The notes below the pieces were generated by a model. That model saw nothing but the letters and a program-made list of their open reading frames with translations, was not told the DNA's origin and did no database searches. Positions 7,790 to 14,679 of a stretch of DNA of 30,401 nucleotides are shown here, piece after piece. Each line of letters starts with the position of its first letter. Position 1 is the first letter of the stretch. A program made the translations under genes and the position numbers. This DNA is from Merdiplasma sp045118075 (lineage in GTDB: Bacteria > Bacillota > Clostridia > Lachnospirales > Lachnospiraceae): assembly GCA_045118075.1 (NCBI GenBank), contig JBGUOI010000031.1, positions 1 through 30,401 of the forward strand, read 5' to 3'.

Positions 7790-8743
7790 TTAGTTTCCAA
7801 TTTCCCGAATGTGCCTTTCAAACACCCTCAGTTTTGCACTTGCAGCCCGGCTGTTCCCTTCCAGCTCGGACGCTGACGGCGTGATCGGCTTTCTGGTGAT
7901 CACTTTCCCCTTCGGCTTTTTCCCGCATACACAGACCGGAAAATCTTTCGGACAGGTACACGGATTTTCATTCCTGCGGAACGCTTCCTTTACGATCCTG
8001 TCTTCCAGGGAATGAAATGAGATCACACACAAACGGCCTCCCTCCCTAAGGAGACCGATCATATCATCAAGAGATGACTCGAGAACATCCAGCTCCCTGT
8101 TCACCTCGATTCTGATCGCCTGAAAAGTCCTTTTGGCCGGGTGTCCCCCCACAGCCCTTACCCGGGCCGGGATCGCGGCCTTGATTATCTGAATTAACTC
8201 CCCACTCGTCTCGATCGTATGCTCAGTTCTTGCACTCACGATGTGTTTGGCGATGTTCTTTGCAAACCTGTCTTCCCCATAGTCTCTGATGATGCGGTAA
8301 AGCTCCATCTCGCTATACAGATTTACAACATCCCTCGCACATAAGGACTGCCTCTGGTCCATTCGCATGTCCAGCGGTGCATCCTCCCTGTAAGTGAACC
8401 CGCGGCCGGCATCGTCAAGCTGATAAGAAGAGACCCCCAGGTCCAAAATGACTCCATCAACTGATGAGATTTCAAGCTTTGCCAACACATCCTTCATCGA
8501 GCAGTAGTTACTCCGCACGATGGTGACCCTGTCAGCATATGGTTCCAGTCGTTTCCCCGCGGCGGCAATGGCAGCCGCATCCTGATCGATTCCGATCAGT
8601 CTTCCTTTGTCTGACAGCCGGCGGCATATCTCAAAAGAATGTCCGCCTCCGCCCAGCGTCCCGTCAACGTAAATTCCTTCCGGTCTGATCTTCAGATTTT
8701 CGATACATTCCTCCAGAAGCACAGGCTTATGCGTAAACTCCAT
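7790..8743 (-). CDS. rsmH: 16S rRNA (cytosine1402-N4)-methyltransferase RsmH (MraW)
   Basis: RsmH methylates N4 of C1402 in 16S rRNA, in the ribosomal P site, using S-adenosylmethionine. The 317-residue product begins MEFTHKPVLLEECIENL, the usual family start, with the SAM-binding loop GTLGGGGHS at 28-36, ILDLGVSSYQLD (99-110), DMRMDQ (125-130), FQAIRIEVNREL and ISFHSLEDRIVK further on, and the typical end RAASAKLRVFER. The start is ATG at 8743, with AAGGAG 8 bases before it. A GTG at 8752 is in frame but lies inside that ribosome binding site. The site overlaps the mraZ stop codon (TAAGGAG), which implies coupled translation. Confidence 0.98.
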   Translation of the reverse strand: MEFTHKPVLLEECIENLKIRPEGIYVDGTLGGGGHSFEICRRLSDKGRLIGIDQDAAAIAAAGKRLEPYADRVTIVRSNYCSMKDVLAKLEISSVDGVILDLGVSSYQLDDAGRGFTYREDAPLDMRMDQRQSLCARDVVNLYSEMELYRIIRDYGEDRFAKNIAKHIVSARTEHTIETSGELIQIIKAAIPARVRAVGGHPAKRTFQAIRIEVNRELDVLESSLDDMIGLLREGGRLCVISFHSLEDRIVKEAFRRNENPCTCPKDFPVCVCGKKPKGKVITRKPITPSASELEGNSRAASAKLRVFERHIREIGN

Positions 8744-8755
8744 AAAGATCACTCC

Positions 8756-9187
8756 TTAGATGTTCAGCCCAAGCTGCGCCATCTGTTCGGCGATACTGTC
8801 CATATCCCCTTCGGCATTGTACTGTGACCACCTGGCTTTATCCCAGATTTCCACTCTGTTGATCATTCCGGCAACAACTACATCTTTATCAAGACCGGCA
8901 AATTCTCTCAGCGTTGCCGGTAAGAGAACTCTCCCCTGCCGGTCCAGCTCACAGGTCTGCGCACCTGCGACAAAGAAACGCGTGAATCTCCTGGCGTTGC
9001 TCTGCGTAAGCGGTAATGCGCGGAGTTTTTCTTCGAATGCCTGCCATTCTCCGATAGGAAACACAAACAGACAGCCGTCCAACCCCCTGGTGACTTTAAA
9101 TTCATCACCCAGTTCATCTCTGAACCTTGTCGGGATTATCAGCCTGCCTTTGGTGTCCACTGAATGATTTGACTCACCATTGAACAT
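8756..9187 (-). CDS. mraZ: Transcriptional regulator MraZ
   Basis: MraZ is an AbrB-like DNA-binding protein that forms rings and controls its own dcw operon through repeats in the promoter region. The 143-residue length is typical. Two tandem SpoVT/AbrB-like halves are visible, each with the signature D-x-K/Q-G-R: VDTKGRLIIPTRFRDELG near the start and LDRQGRVLLPATLREFAG in the second half. The start is ATG at 9187 with GGAGG 9 bases upstream. The frame continues upstream to a GTG at 9289, but that part is the operator DNA and not protein. It is the first gene of the cluster, 12 bases before rsmH. Confidence 0.97.
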   Translation of the reverse strand: MFNGESNHSVDTKGRLIIPTRFRDELGDEFKVTRGLDGCLFVFPIGEWQAFEEKLRALPLTQSNARRFTRFFVAGAQTCELDRQGRVLLPATLREFAGLDKDVVVAGMINRVEIWDKARWSQYNAEGDMDSIAEQMAQLGLNI

Positions 9188-9224
9188 CCTGTCTGTCCTC
9201 CGATGCGGCCAGAGGTGATTTCCC

Positions 9225-9249
9225 CATCCTGAGAAAATCTCATGGGATG
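9225..9249 (-). other. Hairpin in the mraZ leader
   Basis: In the leader RNA between the MraZ operator and the mraZ start, CATCC (9245-9249) can pair with GGATG (9225-9229), and GAGA with TCTC inside, over a TTT loop with a small internal loop. No T run follows, so it is not a standard terminator. A role in mRNA stability is possible but not shown. Confidence 0.35.
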
Positions 9250-9251
9250 AT

Positions 9252-9289
9252 CCATCACTTTTTAACCACATTCCACCACTTTCTACCAC
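9252..9289 (-). promoter_or_regulatory. MraZ operator repeats
   Basis: On the minus strand GTGG occurs three times with exact 10-base spacing (beginning at 9289, 9279 and 9269), followed by a weaker GTGA 11 bases later (9258). Tandem TGG-containing repeats with about 10-bp spacing upstream of mraZ are the known binding sites of MraZ. They begin just past the predicted transcription start, so bound MraZ would block the promoter. Confidence 0.75.
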
Positions 9290-9299
9290 CTACGTTCCT

Positions 9300-9328
9300 A
9301 TCATAAAACATCAGGTGGGAAAGTGCAA
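9300..9328 (-). promoter_or_regulatory. Sigma-A promoter of the dcw cluster
   Basis: TTGCAC (9323-9328) and TATGAT (9300-9305) are separated by 17 bases. The predicted start lies near 9293, directly before the MraZ repeats. This is the best promoter-like sequence ahead of mraZ. Confidence 0.75.
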
Positions 9329-9340
9329 GTAAAATGTGAC

Positions 9341-9387
9341 AAAAAAAGAGAGACAAAAGATAGCCTCCGCTGTCTTTTGTCTCTCTT
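9341..9387 (-). terminator. Strong rho-independent terminator behind the RelA/SpoT-like gene
   Basis: A perfect 15-bp stem (9346-9360 with 9373-9387) is extended by four more pairs, one of them G-T, closing a CTCC loop. On the minus strand it is followed by a T run (9347-9341). It lies 15 bases past the stop of the upstream gene and 12 bases before the -35 box of the mraZ promoter, so it separates the two operons. Confidence 0.92.
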
Positions 9388-9401
9388 ACATATCTTTTAT
9401 C

Positions 9402-11336
9402 TTAAGCCTTCCCGAACATCATCTCCATATCCGTTCCCGGAATGGCTTTCGGGTTGCTCATGTTCCATTCTCTGAGGTCGGTCACCACCTGGTGGTAAAG
9501 GGCCTGGCCGCCGTGAACGATATCATATGTCCTTGCATCGTTTTTAGCCTCCAGATGCCTGCCGAAACTGCAGTTTTGCACATCGTCCGGCCCGTAGCTT
9601 TCGATCTCTCCGTCAGGCCAGAACAGGTACATTCTCGGCAGCTCGTCATTTTCCGCTTTGCAGCGTTTAAGGATCTCCCTGCCCACCTGTTCATAGCAGG
9701 TGAATACATGGGAATAACGCCACACCGTCCGCGTAAAATCGGAGACCCTGAACTGGCCGAGCCAGTTCTCATCCATCATGCCGTCCTCGGTCTCTTTTGA
9801 GACGATCAGCACGATCGGAAAGACGCATGCCGGGTCTTTAATGGCGCTCACGATCTGGTCGATCTGGTCTTCCCTGACGATCCTGCGCCGGTTGAAGCAC
9901 GAGATCCCGCTCATAACGCCGACCGTGTCCACCAGCTGCTTATAAAAGCCCGGGTAGCTGAAAAAGCTCGGCAGGTTTTCGCGGATGATATTGTCCCTGT
10001 CAGCCTGGGCATATCCGTTGCGCACAGACAGGACGCACCTCCCCTCTCCATCCGGGAGCAGGGAAGCTTCCGAGTACCATATCCTGCCGGCTTCATCCGT
10101 GTCAAGGTGACGGACTTTCATCCGGAAAGTGCGCTTCTGCTCATCCAGGTCTGCAGCGGCGTGGTAGCCGGGAATATCTTCCCGGAGATTTCCCGCCTTT
10201 TCGGGCATGTCTCCGAAGATCGGCTCATACCGCTGGACGCACCACCGGTAGATGATGTCCACACTGCGCATGAAGATCAGTTCCTGAGTGACCTGTTCTT
10301 CCTTGAGCCGGCTGCCGTCAAGCACGCATGTCATCCTGAACACGTCATGGTTGGACAGCGGCTGAAGCTGGTAATGGCGCGACTCCGCCAGACTCTCCTC
10401 GCGCCCGTCATTGTACACGTCCAGTTCCCTGAAGACTGCCGACAGCTCCGGATGATGGAAGATGCCTTCATTCAGCAGGGCCACGATCGTATTGACATTG
10501 ATCGGGATACGCCTTGTCTTTTTAAGGAACAGGCTGATCAAGGCCGGTTTGCTGGTCTTGAAGATCCGTTTCGCAATGCTGTCTACCGTGATCTTCTGGT
10601 CCTCGTTGAGGATCTGCTCCACCCGCGGGTACATGGGCGTCGAATCCATCTTGATCCTGAAATGGCTGCGGATCATATCCGTCCAGTTGCCCGATTTGTA
10701 CAGCTCATGGCCCAGGTCTTCAAAAAGGGATACCATGGATTTGTCACACAGCTCAAGCGTAGCCAGGATGCTGTTGAAGAACCGGGAAAAGCCCGGATAG
10801 TCCTTCCACAGTTCCTCGCCCTTATACCGCATGTCATGCTCGATCTCGTGCCAGCCTTCGAAAAACATGGTCTTGATCTGAATCTCGAAGGTGTCGTCAA
10901 TGCACATATCCCACGTCGCGGGAGAAATGGCGCTGCGCAGGTATTCCGGCAGCTTGAAGACTCCGTTGAGCTTTGTCGGCTTGAATTCATCTTCGGAGCG
11001 CTTGGATGTCGACCACTCGAGGACCTCAAAGGTGTTCTCCATGATGTCCCGGCAGATATCCACATCGTCGTCAAAATACAGGTTGATCCTCACACCGATC
11101 AGATCCTGCAGTTTATGCTCCTCATTGTATGCTTTCTGTTCAAATTTCTCAGCCATCGACCTGGCTGTTTTGGTTCTTGAGAACACGCGGTAATAGATCC
11201 CGCACTGCTCAAGCCTGTCGCTGATGATTCTTTTAAGATCCTGTTCCACCACAGCCGATACTTTGACCTTCCCGGCCAGTTCTTCCTTGGTAAACAGAGC
11301 TCTGTCGTTCGTTTCCTTCTCCATGAAGTCACCCAT
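9402..11336 (-). CDS. Large protein with a divergent RelA/SpoT-type nucleotide synthetase domain
   Basis: Residues about 25-200 (of 644, counting from the ATG at 11336) look like a RelA/SpoT synthetase domain, which in the family transfers pyrophosphate from ATP to GDP or GTP. R54-T-K56 within FSRTKTARSMAEKF matches the ATP-binding strand and helix, DLIGVRI (78-84) holds the metal-binding Asp, FEIQIKT (150-156) the catalytic Glu strand, and HEIEHDMRYKG (163-173) the following helix. The usual N-G-Y-x-S-x-H guanine-stacking motif is replaced by NGVFKLPEYL (124-133), so the substrate or activity may differ. No HD hydrolase, TGS or ACT domain is seen. The remaining ~440 residues are unrecognised; they include FPIVLIVSKETEDG and an acidic, Trp-rich end. 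Starts at 11411 (overlapping the upstream gene) and 11324 are alternatives; 11336 has AGGA 10 bases upstream. Confidence 0.75.
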   Translation of the reverse strand: MGDFMEKETNDRALFTKEELAGKVKVSAVVEQDLKRIISDRLEQCGIYYRVFSRTKTARSMAEKFEQKAYNEEHKLQDLIGVRINLYFDDDVDICRDIMENTFEVLEWSTSKRSEDEFKPTKLNGVFKLPEYLRSAISPATWDMCIDDTFEIQIKTMFFEGWHEIEHDMRYKGEELWKDYPGFSRFFNSILATLELCDKSMVSLFEDLGHELYKSGNWTDMIRSHFRIKMDSTPMYPRVEQILNEDQKITVDSIAKRIFKTSKPALISLFLKKTRRIPINVNTIVALLNEGIFHHPELSAVFRELDVYNDGREESLAESRHYQLQPLSNHDVFRMTCVLDGSRLKEEQVTQELIFMRSVDIIYRWCVQRYEPIFGDMPEKAGNLREDIPGYHAAADLDEQKRTFRMKVRHLDTDEAGRIWYSEASLLPDGEGRCVLSVRNGYAQADRDNIIRENLPSFFSYPGFYKQLVDTVGVMSGISCFNRRRIVREDQIDQIVSAIKDPACVFPIVLIVSKETEDGMMDENWLGQFRVSDFTRTVWRYSHVFTCYEQVGREILKRCKAENDELPRMYLFWPDGEIESYGPDDVQNCSFGRHLEAKNDARTYDIVHGGQALYHQVVTDLREWNMSNPKAIPGTDMEMMFGKA

Positions 11337-11382
11337 ATGCTGTAGTTCCTGCACCTGTGCCCGTTGATCTGATCCCGGAAGA

Positions 11383-13131
11383 TCATCCGAGCAGATTGCC
11401 GTAAGCGTCATAATGAAGCCCGGTCGTCGGATCCGTCCAGGCTACCTGGGACGGGTCGTAAGCAGGCTGCTGTCCGTAGCCCGTGCCCGAATCCCAGGTC
11501 TGGGTATTATCCGTGTTCCCGGCCTGAGCATCCCAGGTCTGGCCCGCATCGCCGGTTCCCGCATCCCAGGTCTGGCCTGCATCGCCGGTTCCTGCGTTTC
11601 CGGTCTGCGATGCATCTGCGGCAGGCGCCGTTCCGGCACCGCCTGATTGCTGTCCATTGCCAAGCGAAGCTTCACCCTGGCTTTGGCCGGCGCTTTGTCC
11701 GCCCGACTGTCCGGAATACCACCACGATCCCGCATTCTCAGACAGATACGGCTGTACCGTAGAAGCCTGGTTCGGATATTTCTCAATCAGTTCATTAAAA
11801 TACTTGTCGGCATTCGTCGAGTCCCCGAGATAAAAATAGGCAAATCCCAGGTACATCAGCGCATTGTAATAATTACTCTGTTCTCCGTTCGGATCCGACT
11901 CCACCGCCAGTTTCAGCTGTTCAGCCGCCGTCGAATAGTTCTGGGCGACATAAGCCGTCGTTCCCGTATTATAATACTGGTTGAACATCGTATCCGAAAC
12001 ACCGTTCATCAGACTGTCGTACAGGTCCTTCGCCCCGCCGTCCAGATCCTCCGGACGGATCTTGTCAAGCGTATCCACCGCTGCCGTCTGATCTCCGCGG
12101 ACATAAAGCTGCGCGGCGGAAAACAGCTCATTGTAACTGTCCAGCCTGGCCAGCGTATCCTTTTTATCCTGCTTCGCTTTCTCCGCGCTCTTCTGGTAAC
12201 CGTCCAGCTGATCCTGGAGATCCTGCAGCTGCGCATTGCCTGTCGCCAGCTTCAGGTTGGCATCCGTCACCTCCCGGTTCGCTTTCTCCTGCACGCTCTG
12301 GCGGCTGGCCGGAATAGCCAGGAACCAGATGATCGCTCCTCCCAGGAGAATTCCAAGCCCGATATTGATAAAAGTCGCGATGGTAGAACTGTCCCGGAAA
12401 GTCGTCGGCTGAATGATCGTCTCATTCCCGCTGTTATAGCGGAGCGTCCCGCCTTCTTCGCGAATCGTCTCATCTTCCCGCGGCTGCCGGCTGCGGGGAC
12501 TGAAAGCACCTGTCCGCCCTGTCGTCTCCTCAACATGAGTCAGGAAACGCAGTGAAGTCGTGTTGGTGTTGTCGATCGCCAGCGATTTCTTGAGCAGTCT
12601 CCTGGCTTTCTCGTACTCCTGCCGCTTCATGTACAAAAGGGCAAGCAGCTGCTGCGCCTTCACCAGCTTCGGGTTCTGCGCCACCACCTTCTTCAGCTGC
12701 ATGACTGCCATATCTTCGTGATTCTGGCGGCAGTACTCCACGGACTGGTTATATTTCCGGATGCTCTGGTTGATGGCGTCAAGCTGGTTGCGGTCATTCT
12801 GGAGCCGGTCGATATATTCCTCGGCCAGGTTGTCACCGCTTTTGATATTCTTGCTGATCACCCACTCGCACAGCGCACTGACAGCCTCCCCGGTCTCATA
12901 ATAGCAAAGACCCAGGAGGTTCCTGGCATCGGTATTTTCCTTGTTGAACTTGAGGCTCTGCTGAAGGCAGGCGATCGCTCCCGAAAGGTCCCGGACAGAA
13001 GCCTTTTCCAGTCCCTTGTTGTACAGGAGATTGGAGATCCTGACGATCCTCCTTGGCAGGGAAAGGTCGGCGCCGCAGCGGGGGCAGTACATCTCATTGC
13101 CCAACTGGGTATTACAGTAAATGCATCTCAT
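11383..13131 (-). CDS. Zinc-ribbon, TPR-containing single-span membrane protein
   Basis: The 582-residue protein has a zinc ribbon at the very start (C3-x2-C6 and C16-x2-C19), TPR-like helical repeats (about 33-200; for example AIACLQQSLKFNKENTDARN at 52-71), one membrane span (about 252-273), a coiled-coil-like stretch (about 279-332), then a second TPR-like region (about 334-460) on the outer side. A Gly/Gln/Ser/Thr/Asp-rich tail (about 470-555) contains 11-residue repeats of the type AGQTWDAGTGD. The C-terminus GLHYDAYGNLLG (571-582) matches one unit of the repeat module of DivIB and FtsI. The start ATG at 13131 overlaps the stop of the preceding 50-residue gene (ATGA), suggesting translational coupling. 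It could be a scaffold linking a cytosolic and an external process; the function is unknown. Confidence 0.88.
   Translation of the reverse strand: MRCIYCNTQLGNEMYCPRCGADLSLPRRIVRISNLLYNKGLEKASVRDLSGAIACLQQSLKFNKENTDARNLLGLCYYETGEAVSALCEWVISKNIKSGDNLAEEYIDRLQNDRNQLDAINQSIRKYNQSVEYCRQNHEDMAVMQLKKVVAQNPKLVKAQQLLALLYMKRQEYEKARRLLKKSLAIDNTNTTSLRFLTHVEETTGRTGAFSPRSRQPREDETIREEGGTLRYNSGNETIIQPTTFRDSSTIATFINIGLGILLGGAIIWFLAIPASRQSVQEKANREVTDANLKLATGNAQLQDLQDQLDGYQKSAEKAKQDKKDTLARLDSYNELFSAAQLYVRGDQTAAVDTLDKIRPEDLDGGAKDLYDSLMNGVSDTMFNQYYNTGTTAYVAQNYSTAAEQLKLAVESDPNGEQSNYYNALMYLGFAYFYLGDSTNADKYFNELIEKYPNQASTVQPYLSENAGSWWYSGQSGGQSAGQSQGEASLGNGQQSGGAGTAPAADASQTGNAGTGDAGQTWDAGTGDAGQTWDAQAGNTDNTQTWDSGTGYGQQPAYDPSQVAWTDPTTGLHYDAYGNLLG
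11386..11421 (-). other. Single repeat unit at the C-terminus of the TPR protein
   Basis: Residues 571-582, GLHYDAYGNLLG, follow the pattern of the DivIB unit GQVLDAYGNPIDG. Just before it DPTTG (567-571) recalls DPQTG at the DivIB end. The match is short, so common origin is less certain than for DivIB and FtsI. Confidence 0.5.
11491..11592 (-). repeat. 33-bp tandem repeat inside the TPR gene
   Basis: The block around CATCCCAGGTCTGGCC recurs with a 33-base period (11529 and 11562), with a more diverged copy near 11491. It encodes the 11-residue unit TWDAGTGDAGQ in the external tail. Near-identity at the DNA level suggests recent duplication or slippage. Confidence 0.8.
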
Positions 13132-13280
13132 TTGCTTTTCCCGTTTTCCTTCTCGTCATTGAGCATTTCCCTCAGGATATCGGTGACATCCGTCAGGTCC
13201 CTGCTGTAGATCGCATCCTCAGCCTCATTGACGTCCATGCTGGGATGGAATTTCTTCAGTTCCTCTTCATAATTGATCAT
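13128..13280 (-). CDS. Small acidic protein of 50 residues between folC and the TPR gene
   Basis: Begins MINYEEELKKFHPSMDVNEA and ends in a charged KENGKSK tail; most of it could form two amphipathic helices. There is no signal peptide, membrane span or cysteine. The start is ATG at 13280 with AAGGA 7 bases upstream, 4 bases after the folC stop; the stop overlaps the ATG of the TPR gene (ATGA). The tight packing on both sides and the good ribosome binding site argue that it is real. The family is not recognised. It may be a small partner of the TPR protein, or mainly a coupling device. Confidence 0.7.
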   Translation of the reverse strand: MINYEEELKKFHPSMDVNEAEDAIYSRDLTDVTDILREMLNDEKENGKSK

Positions 13281-13284
13281 GATA

Positions 13285-14595
13285 TCATCCTTTTCTGCCC
13301 GCGGAAGCATCCCCTTCAAGAGCCAGCACGGCACCGGCCAGATACAGGGATCCCGTCACAAGCACGGTTCCTGTGCCTGCCTGCTGCTTTGCTTCGGCAA
13401 GCGCTTCACAGACATCCGGGCACACTATGACCGGCGCACCGGTCTTTTTCTCAAAAAGCGAAGCGAGATAAGCCGGATCGGCCCCGCGGCTGCTTCCGTT
13501 TCCGGTCACGACCACGGCCTGCCACGGCGCTGCCGCCGCCAGCTCATCAACGATATTTGCGCAGTCCTTGTCGGATGACGCCCCGAAAAGCAGCGTCATT
13601 TTTCTTTCCGGTGCCTCCTGCCTGATCCACTCACACAATGCCCGGACCGCATGGGGATTGTGTGCGCCGTCCACTATCAGGCCGGACCCGGTCTTTTGCA
13701 GCCTCCCCGGCCAGCTTGTATGAGACACCCGCCGGGCGGCTTCCTTATCGGAATAAAGCTCTCCCAAAGGGTCCATGACTCTGAGCGCGGTCAGCGCCAG
13801 CGCCGTATCATCTGCCTGGAAAGGAGCCGAAAACGGCACTTCCACCGGAATATTATCATAATAACGATTATTAAGCACAAAAGCAATGCCTTTGTCTGTC
13901 CGGTGCAGATCCCTGATCATGGATCTGTCCACCGCGTATGAGGGCGATCCCGCCTGCGCTGCCCTCTCTCTGATCACACAGGCAGCCTCCGGGTCATTGC
14001 CGTCGAAAACGACCGGTACACCCGGCTTGATGATCCCCGCTTTTTCACCGGCGATCTGTTCGACCGTATCTCCAAGGTAAGCCGTGTGGTCAAGCCCGAT
14101 GGCCGTGATCACGCACACCGCCGGTTTCTTTACCACATTGGTCAGGTCGAGCCTGCCTCCGAGCCCGGTCTCGATGACCGCGCAGTCGACTTTTTCCCGG
14201 TCGAAATACCACAGCGCCATCGCATGCAGCATTCCGAAATACGGAGGCAGGGCAAGTCCTTTTTCTTCAAGCGCGGAGGCTTTCTTTGTGACGGCCTCGA
14301 ATGCTTCGAGAAAATCCTCATCACTGATGCATTCCCCGTCTATCCGAATCCGTTCATTGATCCGCACCAGATGAGGAGATGTAAAAAGCCCCGTCTTCAG
14401 CCCCGCATCCTGCAAAGCCTGCGCCATGCAGGCACATACGGTGCCTTTTCCGTTCGTCCCGGCCACATGGACCGTAGGATACCTATCCTGGGGACTGCCC
14501 AGCAGCTCAAGAAGCTTTCGCTGTGAAAAAAGGGCATCTCCCCCTCTGAAGCGGGGAATTTGTTCCAGGAAAGCAACTGCCTCCTTGTAGTTCAT
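13285..14595 (-). CDS. folC: Folylpolyglutamate synthase / dihydrofolate synthase FolC
   Basis: FolC attaches glutamate to dihydropteroate and/or adds gamma-linked glutamates to folates, using ATP, in the cytosol. The 436-residue product shows the Mur-ligase-like plan: RGGDALFSQRKLLELLGSPQ near the start, P-loop GTNGKGT at 46-52, the segment VIETGLGGRLDLTN (about 140-153), GLDHTAYLGDTVEQIAGEKA and, in the C-terminal domain, WPGRLQ and VDGAHNPHA. GTNGKGT and ETGLGGRLD separate it from MurC-F. The ATG at 14595 has GGGGAG 8 bases upstream. Upstream lies the rpoD terminator; downstream three genes follow with almost no gaps. Whether it makes dihydrofolate as well as polyglutamate cannot be told from sequence alone. 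Confidence 0.96.
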   Translation of the reverse strand: MNYKEAVAFLEQIPRFRGGDALFSQRKLLELLGSPQDRYPTVHVAGTNGKGTVCACMAQALQDAGLKTGLFTSPHLVRINERIRIDGECISDEDFLEAFEAVTKKASALEEKGLALPPYFGMLHAMALWYFDREKVDCAVIETGLGGRLDLTNVVKKPAVCVITAIGLDHTAYLGDTVEQIAGEKAGIIKPGVPVVFDGNDPEAACVIRERAAQAGSPSYAVDRSMIRDLHRTDKGIAFVLNNRYYDNIPVEVPFSAPFQADDTALALTALRVMDPLGELYSDKEAARRVSHTSWPGRLQKTGSGLIVDGAHNPHAVRALCEWIRQEAPERKMTLLFGASSDKDCANIVDELAAAAPWQAVVVTGNGSSRGADPAYLASLFEKKTGAPVIVCPDVCEALAEAKQQAGTGTVLVTGSLYLAGAVLALEGDASAGRKG

Positions 14596-14606
14596 ATCAT
14601 TCTCCC

Positions 14607-14627
14607 CTCCGCCTCACACCGGCGGAG
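14607..14627 (-). promoter_or_regulatory. Hairpin abutting the folC ribosome binding site
   Basis: CTCCGCC and GGCGGAG form a perfect 7-bp stem over a 7-base loop in the short leader of folC. The 3' arm runs directly into the Shine-Dalgarno sequence and contains a second GGAG. It could limit ribosome access. It has no T run, so it is not a terminator. Confidence 0.4.
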
Positions 14628-14639
14628 CGCTGTTTCCGC

Positions 14640-14668
14640 AAAAAGCCGGACTCCAAAAGGGGCCCGGC
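14640..14668 (-). terminator. Rho-independent terminator behind rpoD
   Basis: On the minus strand GCCGGGC-x-CC pairs with GG-x-GTCCGGC (one mismatch, one G-T pair) over a TTTT loop, followed by TTTTT (14644-14640). It lies 11 bases past the rpoD stop. folC begins only 44 bases further on, so folC needs read-through or a promoter not recognised here. Confidence 0.75.
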
Positions 14669-14679
14669 CTGTTAAACCA

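Noticed and set aside
9188..9289. N-terminal extension of MraZ from a GTG at 9289
   Set aside because: This DNA is the operator and leader; the ATG at 9187 has a good ribosome binding site and gives the normal 143-residue length.
10107..11180. Plus-strand open frame opposite the RelA/SpoT-like gene
   Set aside because: Antisense to conserved synthetase motifs and without a ribosome binding site.
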